The position numbers and the translations under genes are program-made. Of a stretch of 12,199 nt of DNA, positions 1 to 6,162 are shown piece after piece. Numbering within the stretch: the stretch's first letter is position 1; each line of letters begins with the position of its first letter. This DNA is from JALYJG01 sp033763555 (GTDB lineage Bacteria > Pseudomonadota > Alphaproteobacteria > UBA9219). The notes beneath the pieces are model-generated. The model was not told where the DNA came from. It was given only the letters and a program-made list of their open reading frames with translations, and searched no databases. The DNA is taken from NCBI GenBank assembly GCA_033763555.1, contig JANRKK010000027.1:1-12199 (forward strand), in the 5' to 3' direction.

Positions 1-107
1 GTCATTTTCAGACGGCGCATCCCCAAAACATCGGTGAAAAATTCATGTGTGCGCTGAATATCGGATGAAATTGCTGTGATATGATGCATCCCAAACATGA
101 GCGCCAT
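1..107 (-). CDS. VOC-family glyoxalase / ring-cleaving dioxygenase, N-terminal part, cut by left edge
   Basis: Only the first 35 or so codons are present; the gene continues beyond position 1. The translated N-terminus contains GMHHITAISSDIQRTHEFF followed by a VLGMR segment. This matches the start of vicinal-oxygen-chelate proteins annotated as ring-cleaving (extradiol-type) dioxygenases, where the first His of HHITAI is a metal ligand. The family needs a divalent metal and acts on catechol- or hydroquinone-type substrates, but the substrate cannot be told from this fragment. The ATG at 107 is chosen because it leaves only a few residues before the conserved HH. In-frame ATGs at 98 and 89, and one upstream at 143, are alternatives, and none has a strong Shine-Dalgarno sequence. 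The reading frame is open up to a stop at 180-182 and overlaps the oxyR 3' end in another frame. Its position after oxyR suggests stress- or electrophile-linked expression, which is inference. Confidence 0.72.
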   Translation of the reverse strand, partial: MALMFGMHHITAISSDIQRTHEFFTDVLGMRRLKM

Positions 108-1021
108 ATCCGCTGTGATAACAGGCACAGGTTCATGCCACATTTCGGCAGCGATTTTTTCAGCATCTTCGCCAGCGCATCAATCAGTTTCTTCTGCGTG
201 CTGGAAGCGCGCCAGACAAGGCCGATGCTGCGCGACGGCGCGTTTTTCCCGGCAAAAGGCACATAGGCCAGACGCGGCGTCGGCACAGCCGCAATGCGCG
301 GCATAAGCGTCACGCCCGCGCCCGCCGCCACCATCTGCCGCAAGGTTTCGAGGCTGGTGGCGCGAAACTCGCCATTCTCCTTCACATGCGCCAGCGCGCA
401 GAACTCCAGCGCCTGATTGCGCAGGCAATGCCCGTCATCCAGAAGCATCAGGCTTTCCTCTGCCACATCTTCCATCGTTACCGATTTGCGTTTGGCCAGC
501 GGATGCTGCGTCGAGCAGGCCAACAAGAATGGATCGCGGAAGAGCTCGACCGATTGCAGGTTCGCACCATCCACAGGCAGCGCCAGCAGCGCCGCGTCGA
601 TCTCCCCCGCCAGCAATTTTTCCGTCAGCACGGGTGATTTTTCCTCGATCAGCCGCAGCGTGAGGCGCGGGAAAGCCTTGCCGACTCCCGGCATGATTTT
701 CGGCAGGTAATAAGGCGCGAGGGTCGGGAACGCGCCCAACCGGAACGTAACGGCCAGCGGGTCGCGGTAACTGGCGGCGATGTCGCGCAAACGGCGACTA
801 TCGCGCACAATGCCACGCGCAGCATCCACAATCGACTGGCCTGCCTGCGTCAGCGCCAGCCGCTTGCCGTTGCGCTCAAAAATCGCCACGCCCAGATAGC
901 CCTCCAGCTTTTTGAGCTGGATGCTGAGGGTCGACTGGCTGACATGACAGGCTTCGGCGGCGCGGGCCATGGTGCCAAAATCGGCAATGGCAGCGACATA
1001 TTCAAGATCGCGCAGATTCAT
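8..1021 (-). CDS. oxyR: OxyR, peroxide-sensing LysR-type regulator, with abnormal C-terminal tail
   Basis: OxyR is a redox-switched transcription regulator that activates peroxide defence genes. From the ATG at 1021 the protein has an N-terminal LysR winged HTH (about residues 3-62, core ARAAEACHVSQSTLSIQLKK) and a substrate-binding-type sensor domain (about 90-290). The hallmark LLDDGHCLRNQALEFC places cysteines at 199 and 208, the same numbers as the disulfide pair of E. coli OxyR. The frame stays open upstream to 1087, but those 22 residues are an AT-rich extension absent from LysR proteins, so 1021 is preferred. The protein is 337 aa, whereas the family is near 305. The last roughly 40 residues (rich in Cys and aromatics) have no resemblance to OxyR and read through the start of the next gene. 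A one-base indel in the A6 run at 155-160 would end the protein near residue 295, at the stop at 133-135. It is divergent from ahpC, and the operator palindrome overlaps its promoter. Confidence 0.93.
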   Translation of the reverse strand: MNLRDLEYVAAIADFGTMARAAEACHVSQSTLSIQLKKLEGYLGVAIFERNGKRLALTQAGQSIVDAARGIVRDSRRLRDIAASYRDPLAVTFRLGAFPTLAPYYLPKIMPGVGKAFPRLTLRLIEEKSPVLTEKLLAGEIDAALLALPVDGANLQSVELFRDPFLLACSTQHPLAKRKSVTMEDVAEESLMLLDDGHCLRNQALEFCALAHVKENGEFRATSLETLRQMVAAGAGVTLMPRIAAVPTPRLAYVPFAGKNAPSRSIGLVWRASSTQKKLIDALAKMLKKSLPKCGMNLCLLSQRIWRSCLGCIISQQFHPIFSAHMNFSPMFWGCAV

Positions 1022-1024
1022 AAC

Positions 1025-1039
1025 ATTGATAATATCAAT
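1025..1039. promoter_or_regulatory. Candidate OxyR/LysR operator palindrome between oxyR and ahpC
   Basis: ATTGATAATATCAAT is a perfect inverted repeat of two 7-bp arms around one central base. It contains the T-N11-A pattern of LysR-type binding sites (T at 1026, A at 1038). It starts 3 bp upstream of the oxyR start codon and overlaps the proposed oxyR -10, so binding there would repress oxyR and could activate ahpC. The palindrome is seen directly; the assignment to OxyR is inference from position and motif class. Confidence 0.6.
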
Positions 1040-1056
1040 TAAAATTATAAAAACAA
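1029..1056 (-). promoter_or_regulatory. Candidate oxyR promoter producing a leaderless or near-leaderless mRNA
   Basis: Read on the minus strand, TTGTTT (1051-1056) and TATTAT (1029-1034) are separated by 16 bp and resemble sigma-70 -35 and -10 boxes. Only 7 nt lie between the -10 box and the oxyR ATG at 1021, so transcription would begin at or next to the start codon. No Shine-Dalgarno sequence precedes that ATG, which agrees with a leaderless message. The region is very AT-rich, so chance -10-like hexamers are expected. Confidence 0.4.
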
Positions 1057-1122
1057 TATATTTTATATATGAAGCCAAATCCGCCACACTCGCCAGCGAA
1101 CCCTAACCCACAGGAGACCTCT

Positions 1123-1662
1123 ATGCTCGGTATCGGACAGAATTTCCCCTCTTTCAACCTCAAGGCCGCTGTTTCCAACGACATCAAAACCGCCTTCCAG
1201 GACGTCAGCAGCACAACCTATCCCGGCAAATGGCTGGTCGCCTTTTTCTGGCCCAAGGATTTCACCTTTGTCTGCCCGACGGAAATCGCCGAGTTCGGCA
1301 AGATGAACAAGCAATTCGCCGACCGTGATGCGCAGGTGCTGGGCGTCAGCATCGATTCCGAATTCGTGCATCTCGCCTGGCGGCAGAACCACAAGGATCT
1401 GAACGCCCTGCCCTTCCCCATGCTGGCCGACATCAAGCGCGAGCTGTCTTCAGCGCTCGGCATCATCGATCCGGCCGAAGGCGTGTCGCAACGCGCGACC
1501 TACATCGTCGATCCGCAAGGCATCATCCGCTTTGTGATGGTCACCGACCTCAGCGTCGGCCGCAATGTCAAGGAAGTGCTGCGCGTGCTCGATGCGCTGC
1601 AGACGGATGAGCTGTGCCCCTGCAATTGGGAAAAAGGCAAAGACACGCTGAAGGTCGCCTGA
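1123..1662 (+). CDS. ahpC: AhpC, peroxiredoxin (alkyl hydroperoxide reductase C subunit), AhpD-partnered type
   Basis: AhpC reduces hydrogen peroxide, organic peroxides and peroxynitrite in the cytoplasm. The 179-aa protein has the peroxidatic motif DFTFVCPTEIAEF with Cys51. Near the C-terminus, DELCPCNWEKG carries two further cysteines, 165 and 167. This three-cysteine layout is that of the mycobacterial AhpC, which is reduced by AhpD rather than by AhpF. The start at 1123 is chosen over an upstream in-frame ATG at 1069 because AGGAGA (1112-1117) sits just before it and the extra 18 residues (MKPNPPHSP...) are not peroxiredoxin-like. ahpD follows after 10 bp, so the two genes form an operon. 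oxyR lies divergently upstream, with a palindromic site in the shared region, so OxyR control is likely. Confidence 0.95.
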   Translation: MLGIGQNFPSFNLKAAVSNDIKTAFQDVSSTTYPGKWLVAFFWPKDFTFVCPTEIAEFGKMNKQFADRDAQVLGVSIDSEFVHLAWRQNHKDLNALPFPMLADIKRELSSALGIIDPAEGVSQRATYIVDPQGIIRFVMVTDLSVGRNVKEVLRVLDALQTDELCPCNWEKGKDTLKVA

Positions 1663-1672
1663 GGACAGCGCC

Positions 1673-2197
1673 ATGGCTCTGGATGATCTCAAATCCCGGT
1701 TGGGCGATTTCGCCAAGGACATCGCCCTCAATCTCGACTCCGTCCTCACCGAGGATGGCGCGCCGGGGTTGAGCGCCGCGCAAATCGCGGGCGTCGCGCT
1801 GGCTTCGGCTTATGCGACGCGCAACCGGGATGTCATCGCCGCGCTGGAAAGTGAAACCGCCACGCAGCTTGATGCCACTACCATCCGCGCGGCCAAGGGC
1901 GCAGCAACCATCATGGCGATGAACAATGTCTATTACCGCTTTACCCATGCGGTGCATGACGAAGAGCTTCGCAAGCTTCCGGCGAAACTGCGCATGAACA
2001 TCATCGGTAATCCCGGCATCGCAAAACTGGATTTCGAGCTGATGTCGCTGGCGGTCTCCGCCATCAATGGCTGCGGCATGTGCATGGAATCGCACACGCA
2101 TGAAGTGGTGAAGGCGGGATTATCGAAACAGGGCGTTCAATCCGCCATCCGCATCGCCGCGGTTATCAATGCGGCGGGGCAGGCGGTAAGCATATAA
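1673..2197 (+). CDS. ahpD: AhpD, alkyl hydroperoxidase / AhpC-recycling CXXC protein
   Basis: AhpD is an all-helical protein of the carboxymuconolactone-decarboxylase fold that re-reduces AhpC. In mycobacteria it draws electrons from dihydrolipoamide via the E2 and E3 subunits of 2-oxoacid dehydrogenases. The 174-aa length matches the family (about 175). The active site is SAINGCGMCMESHTHEV with Cys134 and Cys137, a downstream His141 and an upstream Glu122. These line up with M. tuberculosis Cys130, Cys133, His137 and Glu118. The position equivalent to His132, within the CXXC, is Met136 here, so one proton-relay residue differs. GAGGA (1661-1665), overlapping the ahpC stop, is the ribosome binding site, so the gene is translated in tandem with ahpC. 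No other product is plausible for this pair. Confidence 0.93.
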   Translation: MALDDLKSRLGDFAKDIALNLDSVLTEDGAPGLSAAQIAGVALASAYATRNRDVIAALESETATQLDATTIRAAKGAATIMAMNNVYYRFTHAVHDEELRKLPAKLRMNIIGNPGIAKLDFELMSLAVSAINGCGMCMESHTHEVVKAGLSKQGVQSAIRIAAVINAAGQAVSI

Positions 2198-2198
2198 G

Positions 2199-2218
2199 GT
2201 TGCTACTTCGCTAGAAAC
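2199..2218. terminator. Weak imperfect hairpin between convergent ahpD and the sigma-54 activator gene
   Basis: GTTGCTA and TAGAAAC form a 7-bp stem with one mismatch and a 6-nt loop. It lies in the 20-bp gap between two convergent stop codons, and the last base belongs to the TAG of the minus-strand gene. No clear U-tract follows on either strand, so a role in termination is only suggested by position. Confidence 0.22.
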
Positions 2219-4272
2219 TACCCAACAGAAGCTTTCTTCCATACCGAACGCCAAACCGTTCGCCGTGGGCGCTGTTCTTGACTCAGAGCTGCCTTTCCAA
2301 CTTCACCCAAAACTCCGGAATGACATTTTTTTACAATTTCTGTTCTATCAACGCCGAGCAGCCCGGAAGCATGGCTTGTGTTGTAATCTGTATATATAAG
2401 TGCAGCCTGCAGCATATCCAGCTGAATTTCCTTTTTTTGCCTTAACAGACCTTCTGCATTTCGATATTGAATGCGAAATGCTGGGTTCGACCCTCCATTT
2501 TCTACAGGAGCATCTATAAGCTCTTTCATATTAGTAGGACTCATACCCAATAAAGTACGCGCAAGTTGTTTGTCTCCTTCTGCATATCTAATAGCTGCTA
2601 AGGTCATTTGCCTTCGGGCTTCCCAAATAGGCATGCAGTAACCGCCTGCGCGCATCACCCTCATGGCAAACTGAGAATCCTTATTCTGCGAGATATCATC
2701 AGACATCATATCAGGTGTCATATCTATATAACGCTGCATTGTAGTCAAACTAACTCCAAGTAAATGTGCGGCTCGCGACTTACCTTGAGATGTAAGCTCG
2801 AACATTGCTCGAGCCATTTCCCATTCAATTTGCTGTCTTGACTTCCAAGAATTTTCTTTATCAATAAAACTGATGTGAAAATGAGGATTCTGTAAATTAA
2901 CAACTGTTTCCGGTGACACAGCCAGCAAACGATGCACTCTGCCCGCATCCATATGCATCCACTGGGCTGTTGCCGTTAATCCTCCTCCAAACTCAGCATA
3001 AGCCGTGTTCAGCAAATCCCAATCAATCCATTCCCCAAATATAAAATCTCCCTGTTCTACCAAACATACTTCACTCTTGGCCGCTGAAAATTCTGTCAAT
3101 GCCGCAACGGAACCTGGAGTCGGAGAACAATTTCGTGACGTCAAAATCGGCGTCTCTACAACAGAAACCTTTGCCGCCATCTGCTCAGGTTCGTCGCCAT
3201 GAACTCCAAATAAGAAAACACTGGAACTTTCCCGCTTTGCCCTAACATCCAGATAATAACTAAATTGGCGGCGGCTTATGCCCAATCTGGCAGCTGCTTT
3301 TGTTCGATTGCCGTCCGTTTCTTCCAAAATAGCTTGAACATGCGCTTCAATCAGATCGGCCAGTTTATCGGATGCTCCTTGATGTATCGTATCATTTTTA
3401 TAGCCACCGGGCTTTATAAGTTTATGGCCATCAGACTTCTCGATACTCATATCTTGAGTGCCGACATATTTTCCTTCACATAAAGCTACGCCCCTTTCAA
3501 CAGCATTGCGAAGCTCACGCAAATTTCCTGGCCAACTTTGCGCTTCAAGCCATTCTTCGGCTTGCGAAGTAAACCCAGCAATAGATATACTTGCATCCTT
3601 AGTTAAATCTTGGAAAAAATAATAAGCTGCGGACAAAATATCTTGCTGCCGCTCCCGCAAGGGAGGGATATGGATAGGAACAACATTTAAACGGTAGAAA
3701 AGATCGATGCGGAAGCGCTTTTCTTGTACAGCCTGTTCAAGGTTAACATTCGTAGCTGCAACAACACGGACATTTACAGGGTAGTACCTGTCGCTTCCAA
3801 CAGGTTGTACTTCGCGTTCCTGTAGAACCCGCAACAAAGCGACTTGTGCCGCAGGCGTTAGTTCGCCAATTTCATCGAGAAAAATTGTGCCACCATCGGC
3901 GGTGCGAAAAGCCCCGTCACGCGATCTCTCGGCCCCGGTAAATCCACCCTTAACATGGCCACACAATTCGCTCTCAAGCATATTAGCGGGAAAGGCGCCA
4001 CAATTGCGCGCAACAAAAGGTTTGTCGCGACGTTCACTTGCTTCATGAATCGCCTGCGTTAAAATTTCTTTGCCGACGCCTGTTTCGCCTGTGATAAGAA
4101 TTGTGGAATTTGAGCGTGCCAGTTTCCGCGCAGTGGCTACACAGTCAGCCATTCCGGGTGTAATATGGAGAATATCATCGAAAGTAAGTGATGGCCGACG
4201 AGGATGATTGGCAGTCCCCTTGTCAACTTCACGACCTGGAATAGAAGTTAATGATCGGCCAACACCATTCAT
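2218..4272 (-). CDS. Sigma-54-dependent AAA+ activator (NtrC/PspF class) with an extended multi-HTH C-terminus
   Basis: Bacterial enhancer-binding proteins hydrolyse ATP to open sigma-54 promoters. From the ATG at 4272 (684 aa; SD AAGGA about 7 nt upstream) only about 30 residues precede the AAA+ domain, so there is no receiver, PAS or GAF sensor. Visible motifs are Walker A GETGVGKE (62-69), sigma-54 contact loop GGFTGA (109-114) in place of canonical GAFTGA, Walker B GGTIFLDE (127-134), RVVAATN, arginine-finger segment FRIDLFYRLN (187-196) and WPGNLREL. A Fis-type HTH follows at the usual place (306-343: GNRTKAAARLGISRRQFSYY). Unusually, about 340 more residues follow with four further Fis-like HTH units. 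The gene is more A+T-rich than its flanks and lies convergent to ahpD with a 20-bp gap, suggesting acquisition. A TTG two codons upstream (4278) would sit too close to the SD. Target promoters and signal are unknown. Confidence 0.9.
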   Translation of the reverse strand: MNGVGRSLTSIPGREVDKGTANHPRRPSLTFDDILHITPGMADCVATARKLARSNSTILITGETGVGKEILTQAIHEASERRDKPFVARNCGAFPANMLESELCGHVKGGFTGAERSRDGAFRTADGGTIFLDEIGELTPAAQVALLRVLQEREVQPVGSDRYYPVNVRVVAATNVNLEQAVQEKRFRIDLFYRLNVVPIHIPPLRERQQDILSAAYYFFQDLTKDASISIAGFTSQAEEWLEAQSWPGNLRELRNAVERGVALCEGKYVGTQDMSIEKSDGHKLIKPGGYKNDTIHQGASDKLADLIEAHVQAILEETDGNRTKAAARLGISRRQFSYYLDVRAKRESSSVFLFGVHGDEPEQMAAKVSVVETPILTSRNCSPTPGSVAALTEFSAAKSEVCLVEQGDFIFGEWIDWDLLNTAYAEFGGGLTATAQWMHMDAGRVHRLLAVSPETVVNLQNPHFHISFIDKENSWKSRQQIEWEMARAMFELTSQGKSRAAHLLGVSLTTMQRYIDMTPDMMSDDISQNKDSQFAMRVMRAGGYCMPIWEARRQMTLAAIRYAEGDKQLARTLLGMSPTNMKELIDAPVENGGSNPAFRIQYRNAEGLLRQKKEIQLDMLQAALIYTDYNTSHASGLLGVDRTEIVKKCHSGVLGEVGKAALSQEQRPRRTVWRSVWKKASVG
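2323..3021 (-). repeat. Four degenerate Fis-like HTH repeats at the C-terminus of the sigma-54 activator
   Basis: In the protein numbered from 4272 the units are about 418-451, 482-518, 551-588 and 615-650. Units 2 to 4 share a clear core: SRAAHLLGVSLTTMQRYI, QLARTLLGMSPTNMKELI and SHASGLLGVDRTEIVKK. This is the same pattern as the normal HTH (TKAAARLGISRRQFSYYL). The first extra unit (TATAQWMHMDAGRVHRLL) is more diverged. The distances between equivalent positions are about 66, 70 and 64 residues. Units 2 to 4 are each preceded by a strand-like F-x-[IM] segment (FHISF, FAMRV, FRIQY) and a helix. The similarity is at protein level only; no nucleotide repeat is obvious, so the duplications are old. 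Confidence 0.7.
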
Positions 4273-4467
4273 ACTCAAATCCTTGCCTTACAAAGAGAAA
4301 TCACTATTGAACTGTGGCAAATTGAGGGAAATATCCCCTTAGGTCAAATAGTTTCATGACCGAAGCCGTTAATCTTCTTTTTATATCAAAGGGATAGACA
4401 GGTTCTGTGATTCTGTTTTATCCCTGAAAAACACGCGCATCCTTAACCTTTCAGCCGTTATAGAGAA
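4273..4467. promoter_or_regulatory. Divergent intergenic region with two inverted repeats (sigma-54 activator / fadD-like gene)
   Basis: This 195-bp AT-rich stretch must carry promoters for both flanking genes. It contains GGTCA-N10-TGACC (4342-4361). It also contains an imperfect hairpin at 4390-4425: AGGGATA pairs with TATCCCT, then ACAG pairs with CTGT across a small bulge (G against TT), with an 11-nt loop. No -24/-12 sigma-54 box (TGGCAC-N5-TTGC) could be made out; TGGCAAATTG at 4314-4323 lacks the GC half. On the minus strand, TTGACC (complement of 4342-4347) could serve as a -35 for the activator gene, but its -10 is poor. Confidence 0.35.
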
Positions 4468-6162
4468 ATGATGGCCACGCCCCCCAACCTGCCCTGGTCG
4501 CGCAAATACCCCCTGTCGGTCGACTGGTCGGCGCCGCTGCCCGCGCGCCCGCTGTACGAAATTCTCGATGATGCCGTGCGCGATTACCCCGGCAATGTCG
4601 CGCTCGATTTTCTGGGCAAGCTCTACACCTATCAGGAAACCGCCGCATGGGTCGCGCGCGCCGCGAAGGGCTTGCAAAATCTCGGCGTGAAGAAGGGCGA
4701 TCGTATCGGCCTGTTCCTGCCGAACTCGCCTTATTATGTCATTCTCTATTTCGCGGCGCTGAAAGTCGGCGCGACGGTTGTGAATTTCAATCCGCTTTAC
4801 GCCGACCGCGAGGTCAAGCACCAGATCGAGGATTCTGGTGTCACCATCATGGCGACGATCGATGTGCCATCCGTCTATGGCAAGCTGCCGAAGATGCTGG
4901 GTTGTACGCCGTTGAAACGCATTATTGTCGGGCGCATGGCCGATATTCTGCCGCAACCGCTGTCGCTTCTCTACCGCATCATCAAGCGCCGTGAAATCGC
5001 CTGCATCCCGCAGGATGATGCGCATGTGCGTTTCAACGATCTCACCGCGAACAGCGGGGATTATACTCCCGTCGCCATCAACCCCGCGCAGGACATCGCC
5101 GTCCTGCAATATACGGGCGGCACCACGGGCGTGCCCAAAGGCGCGATGCTGACGCACGCCAATCTTTCGGCCAATGTGTTGCAATCCCGGCTGGTTTTCC
5201 CCTCGGCCGAAAACGGCAAGGAACGCATGCTGGGCGTTCTGCCCTTCTTCCATGTCTTTGCGATGACAGCGGTGATGAACATCACCATCCTGCTGGGCAG
5301 CCGCATTATCCTTCTGCCGCGTTTCGATCTGGCGCAGGTCGTCAAGACCATCCACAAAAAACGCCCGACGCTTTTCCCCGCGGTGCCGACGATTTACACC
5401 GCCATCAACCATTATCACAGTCTCGCGAAGTATAATCTCCGTTCGATCAAATTCTGCATCTCCGGCGGCGCGCCGCTGCCGATCGAAGTGAAGCGCGATT
5501 TTGAAAAACTCACGGGCTGCGTCGTGGTGGAAGGCTATGGCCTGTCGGAAACTTCGCCCGTCGCGACAATGAATCCCATTCAAGGCCTGAACAAAGCAGG
5601 TTCCATCGGCCTGCCCCTGCCCGGCACTTACGTCGACATCATCAGCCTTGAAGACCGTAAAACCCTCATGCCCATCGGTGAAAAAGGCGAGGTCTGCATC
5701 CGAGGACCGCAGGTGATGCCCGGCTACTGGAACCAGCCGGAGGAAACCGCAGGCGTACTGGAACAAACACCCGACGGGCCGCGCCTGCATACAGGCGATG
5801 TGGGTTATATGGACGAGGACGGCTACACTTTTATCGTCGACCGCATCAAGGATATGATCGCGGCGGGCGGTTTCAAGATCTACCCACGCCATGTCGAGGA
5901 AGCGATTTACCTGCATCCCGCCGTGGAGGAATGCATCGTCGCGGGCGTGCCCGACGAATATCGCGGCCAGACGGTGAAAGCCTTTATCAAGCTCCGCGCC
6001 GGGCAGGAATTGGGCAAGGACGATCTCAAGGCCTTTTTAAAGGATAAACTCTCGCCGATGGAAATGCCGAAACTGATCGAGTTTCGCGATAGCCTGCCAA
6101 AAACCCTGATCGGCAAATTGTCGCGCAAGATGCTGCTGGATGAAGAAGCCAAACGCACATGA
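4468..6162 (+). CDS. fadD: Long-chain fatty acyl-CoA ligase (AMP-binding adenylate-forming enzyme), FadD-like
   Basis: The enzyme activates a fatty acid with ATP to an acyl-adenylate and transfers the acyl group to CoA, the entry step of beta-oxidation and lipid remodelling. The 564 aa are typical of FadD. Signatures in order: P-loop YTGGTTGVPKG (215-225), GYGLSETSPV (356-365), TGD (442-444), hinge DRIKDMIAAGGFKIYP (458-473), and the C-terminal lysine motif PKTLIGKLSRK (544-554, catalytic Lys550). No signal peptide or strong transmembrane segment is seen, so the protein is cytoplasmic or peripheral. The start is ATG 4468 or the adjoining ATG 4471. AGAGA at 4462-4466 fits 4471 slightly better, a difference of one residue. 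Its stop overlaps the recR start (ATGA), coupling the genes. Chain-length preference cannot be read from the sequence, so medium-chain or other acyl substrates remain possible. Confidence 0.88.
   Translation: MMATPPNLPWSRKYPLSVDWSAPLPARPLYEILDDAVRDYPGNVALDFLGKLYTYQETAAWVARAAKGLQNLGVKKGDRIGLFLPNSPYYVILYFAALKVGATVVNFNPLYADREVKHQIEDSGVTIMATIDVPSVYGKLPKMLGCTPLKRIIVGRMADILPQPLSLLYRIIKRREIACIPQDDAHVRFNDLTANSGDYTPVAINPAQDIAVLQYTGGTTGVPKGAMLTHANLSANVLQSRLVFPSAENGKERMLGVLPFFHVFAMTAVMNITILLGSRIILLPRFDLAQVVKTIHKKRPTLFPAVPTIYTAINHYHSLAKYNLRSIKFCISGGAPLPIEVKRDFEKLTGCVVVEGYGLSETSPVATMNPIQGLNKAGSIGLPLPGTYVDIISLEDRKTLMPIGEKGEVCIRGPQVMPGYWNQPEETAGVLEQTPDGPRLHTGDVGYMDEDGYTFIVDRIKDMIAAGGFKIYPRHVEEAIYLHPAVEECIVAGVPDEYRGQTVKAFIKLRAGQELGKDDLKAFLKDKLSPMEMPKLIEFRDSLPKTLIGKLSRKMLLDEEAKRT

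Noticed and set aside
180..428. Open frame within oxyR, same frame as the VOC gene
   Set aside because: It ends at a stop at 180-182 and lies under the OxyR sensor domain. Its Ala/Arg-rich translation is a frame shadow and not an extension of the dioxygenase.
1022..1087. 22-residue N-terminal extension of OxyR
   Set aside because: Encoded by the AT-rich promoter/operator region, hydrophobic and absent from LysR proteins; ATG 1021 gives the canonical start and numbers the cysteines 199 and 208.
1568..2101. 177-codon minus-strand open frame opposite ahpC/ahpD
   Set aside because: Shadow of two well-identified genes; no SD or domain.
4311..4325. Possible sigma-54 promoter box near TGGCAAATTG
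   Set aside because: Lacks the conserved GC doublet at the -12 element with correct spacing.
4381..5916. Long minus-strand open frame of 511 codons opposite the acyl-CoA ligase
   Set aside because: It is antisense to a gene with complete adenylation motifs. Its translation is a His/Arg/Asp-rich string with no domain, typical of the opposite strand of a GC-biased gene.
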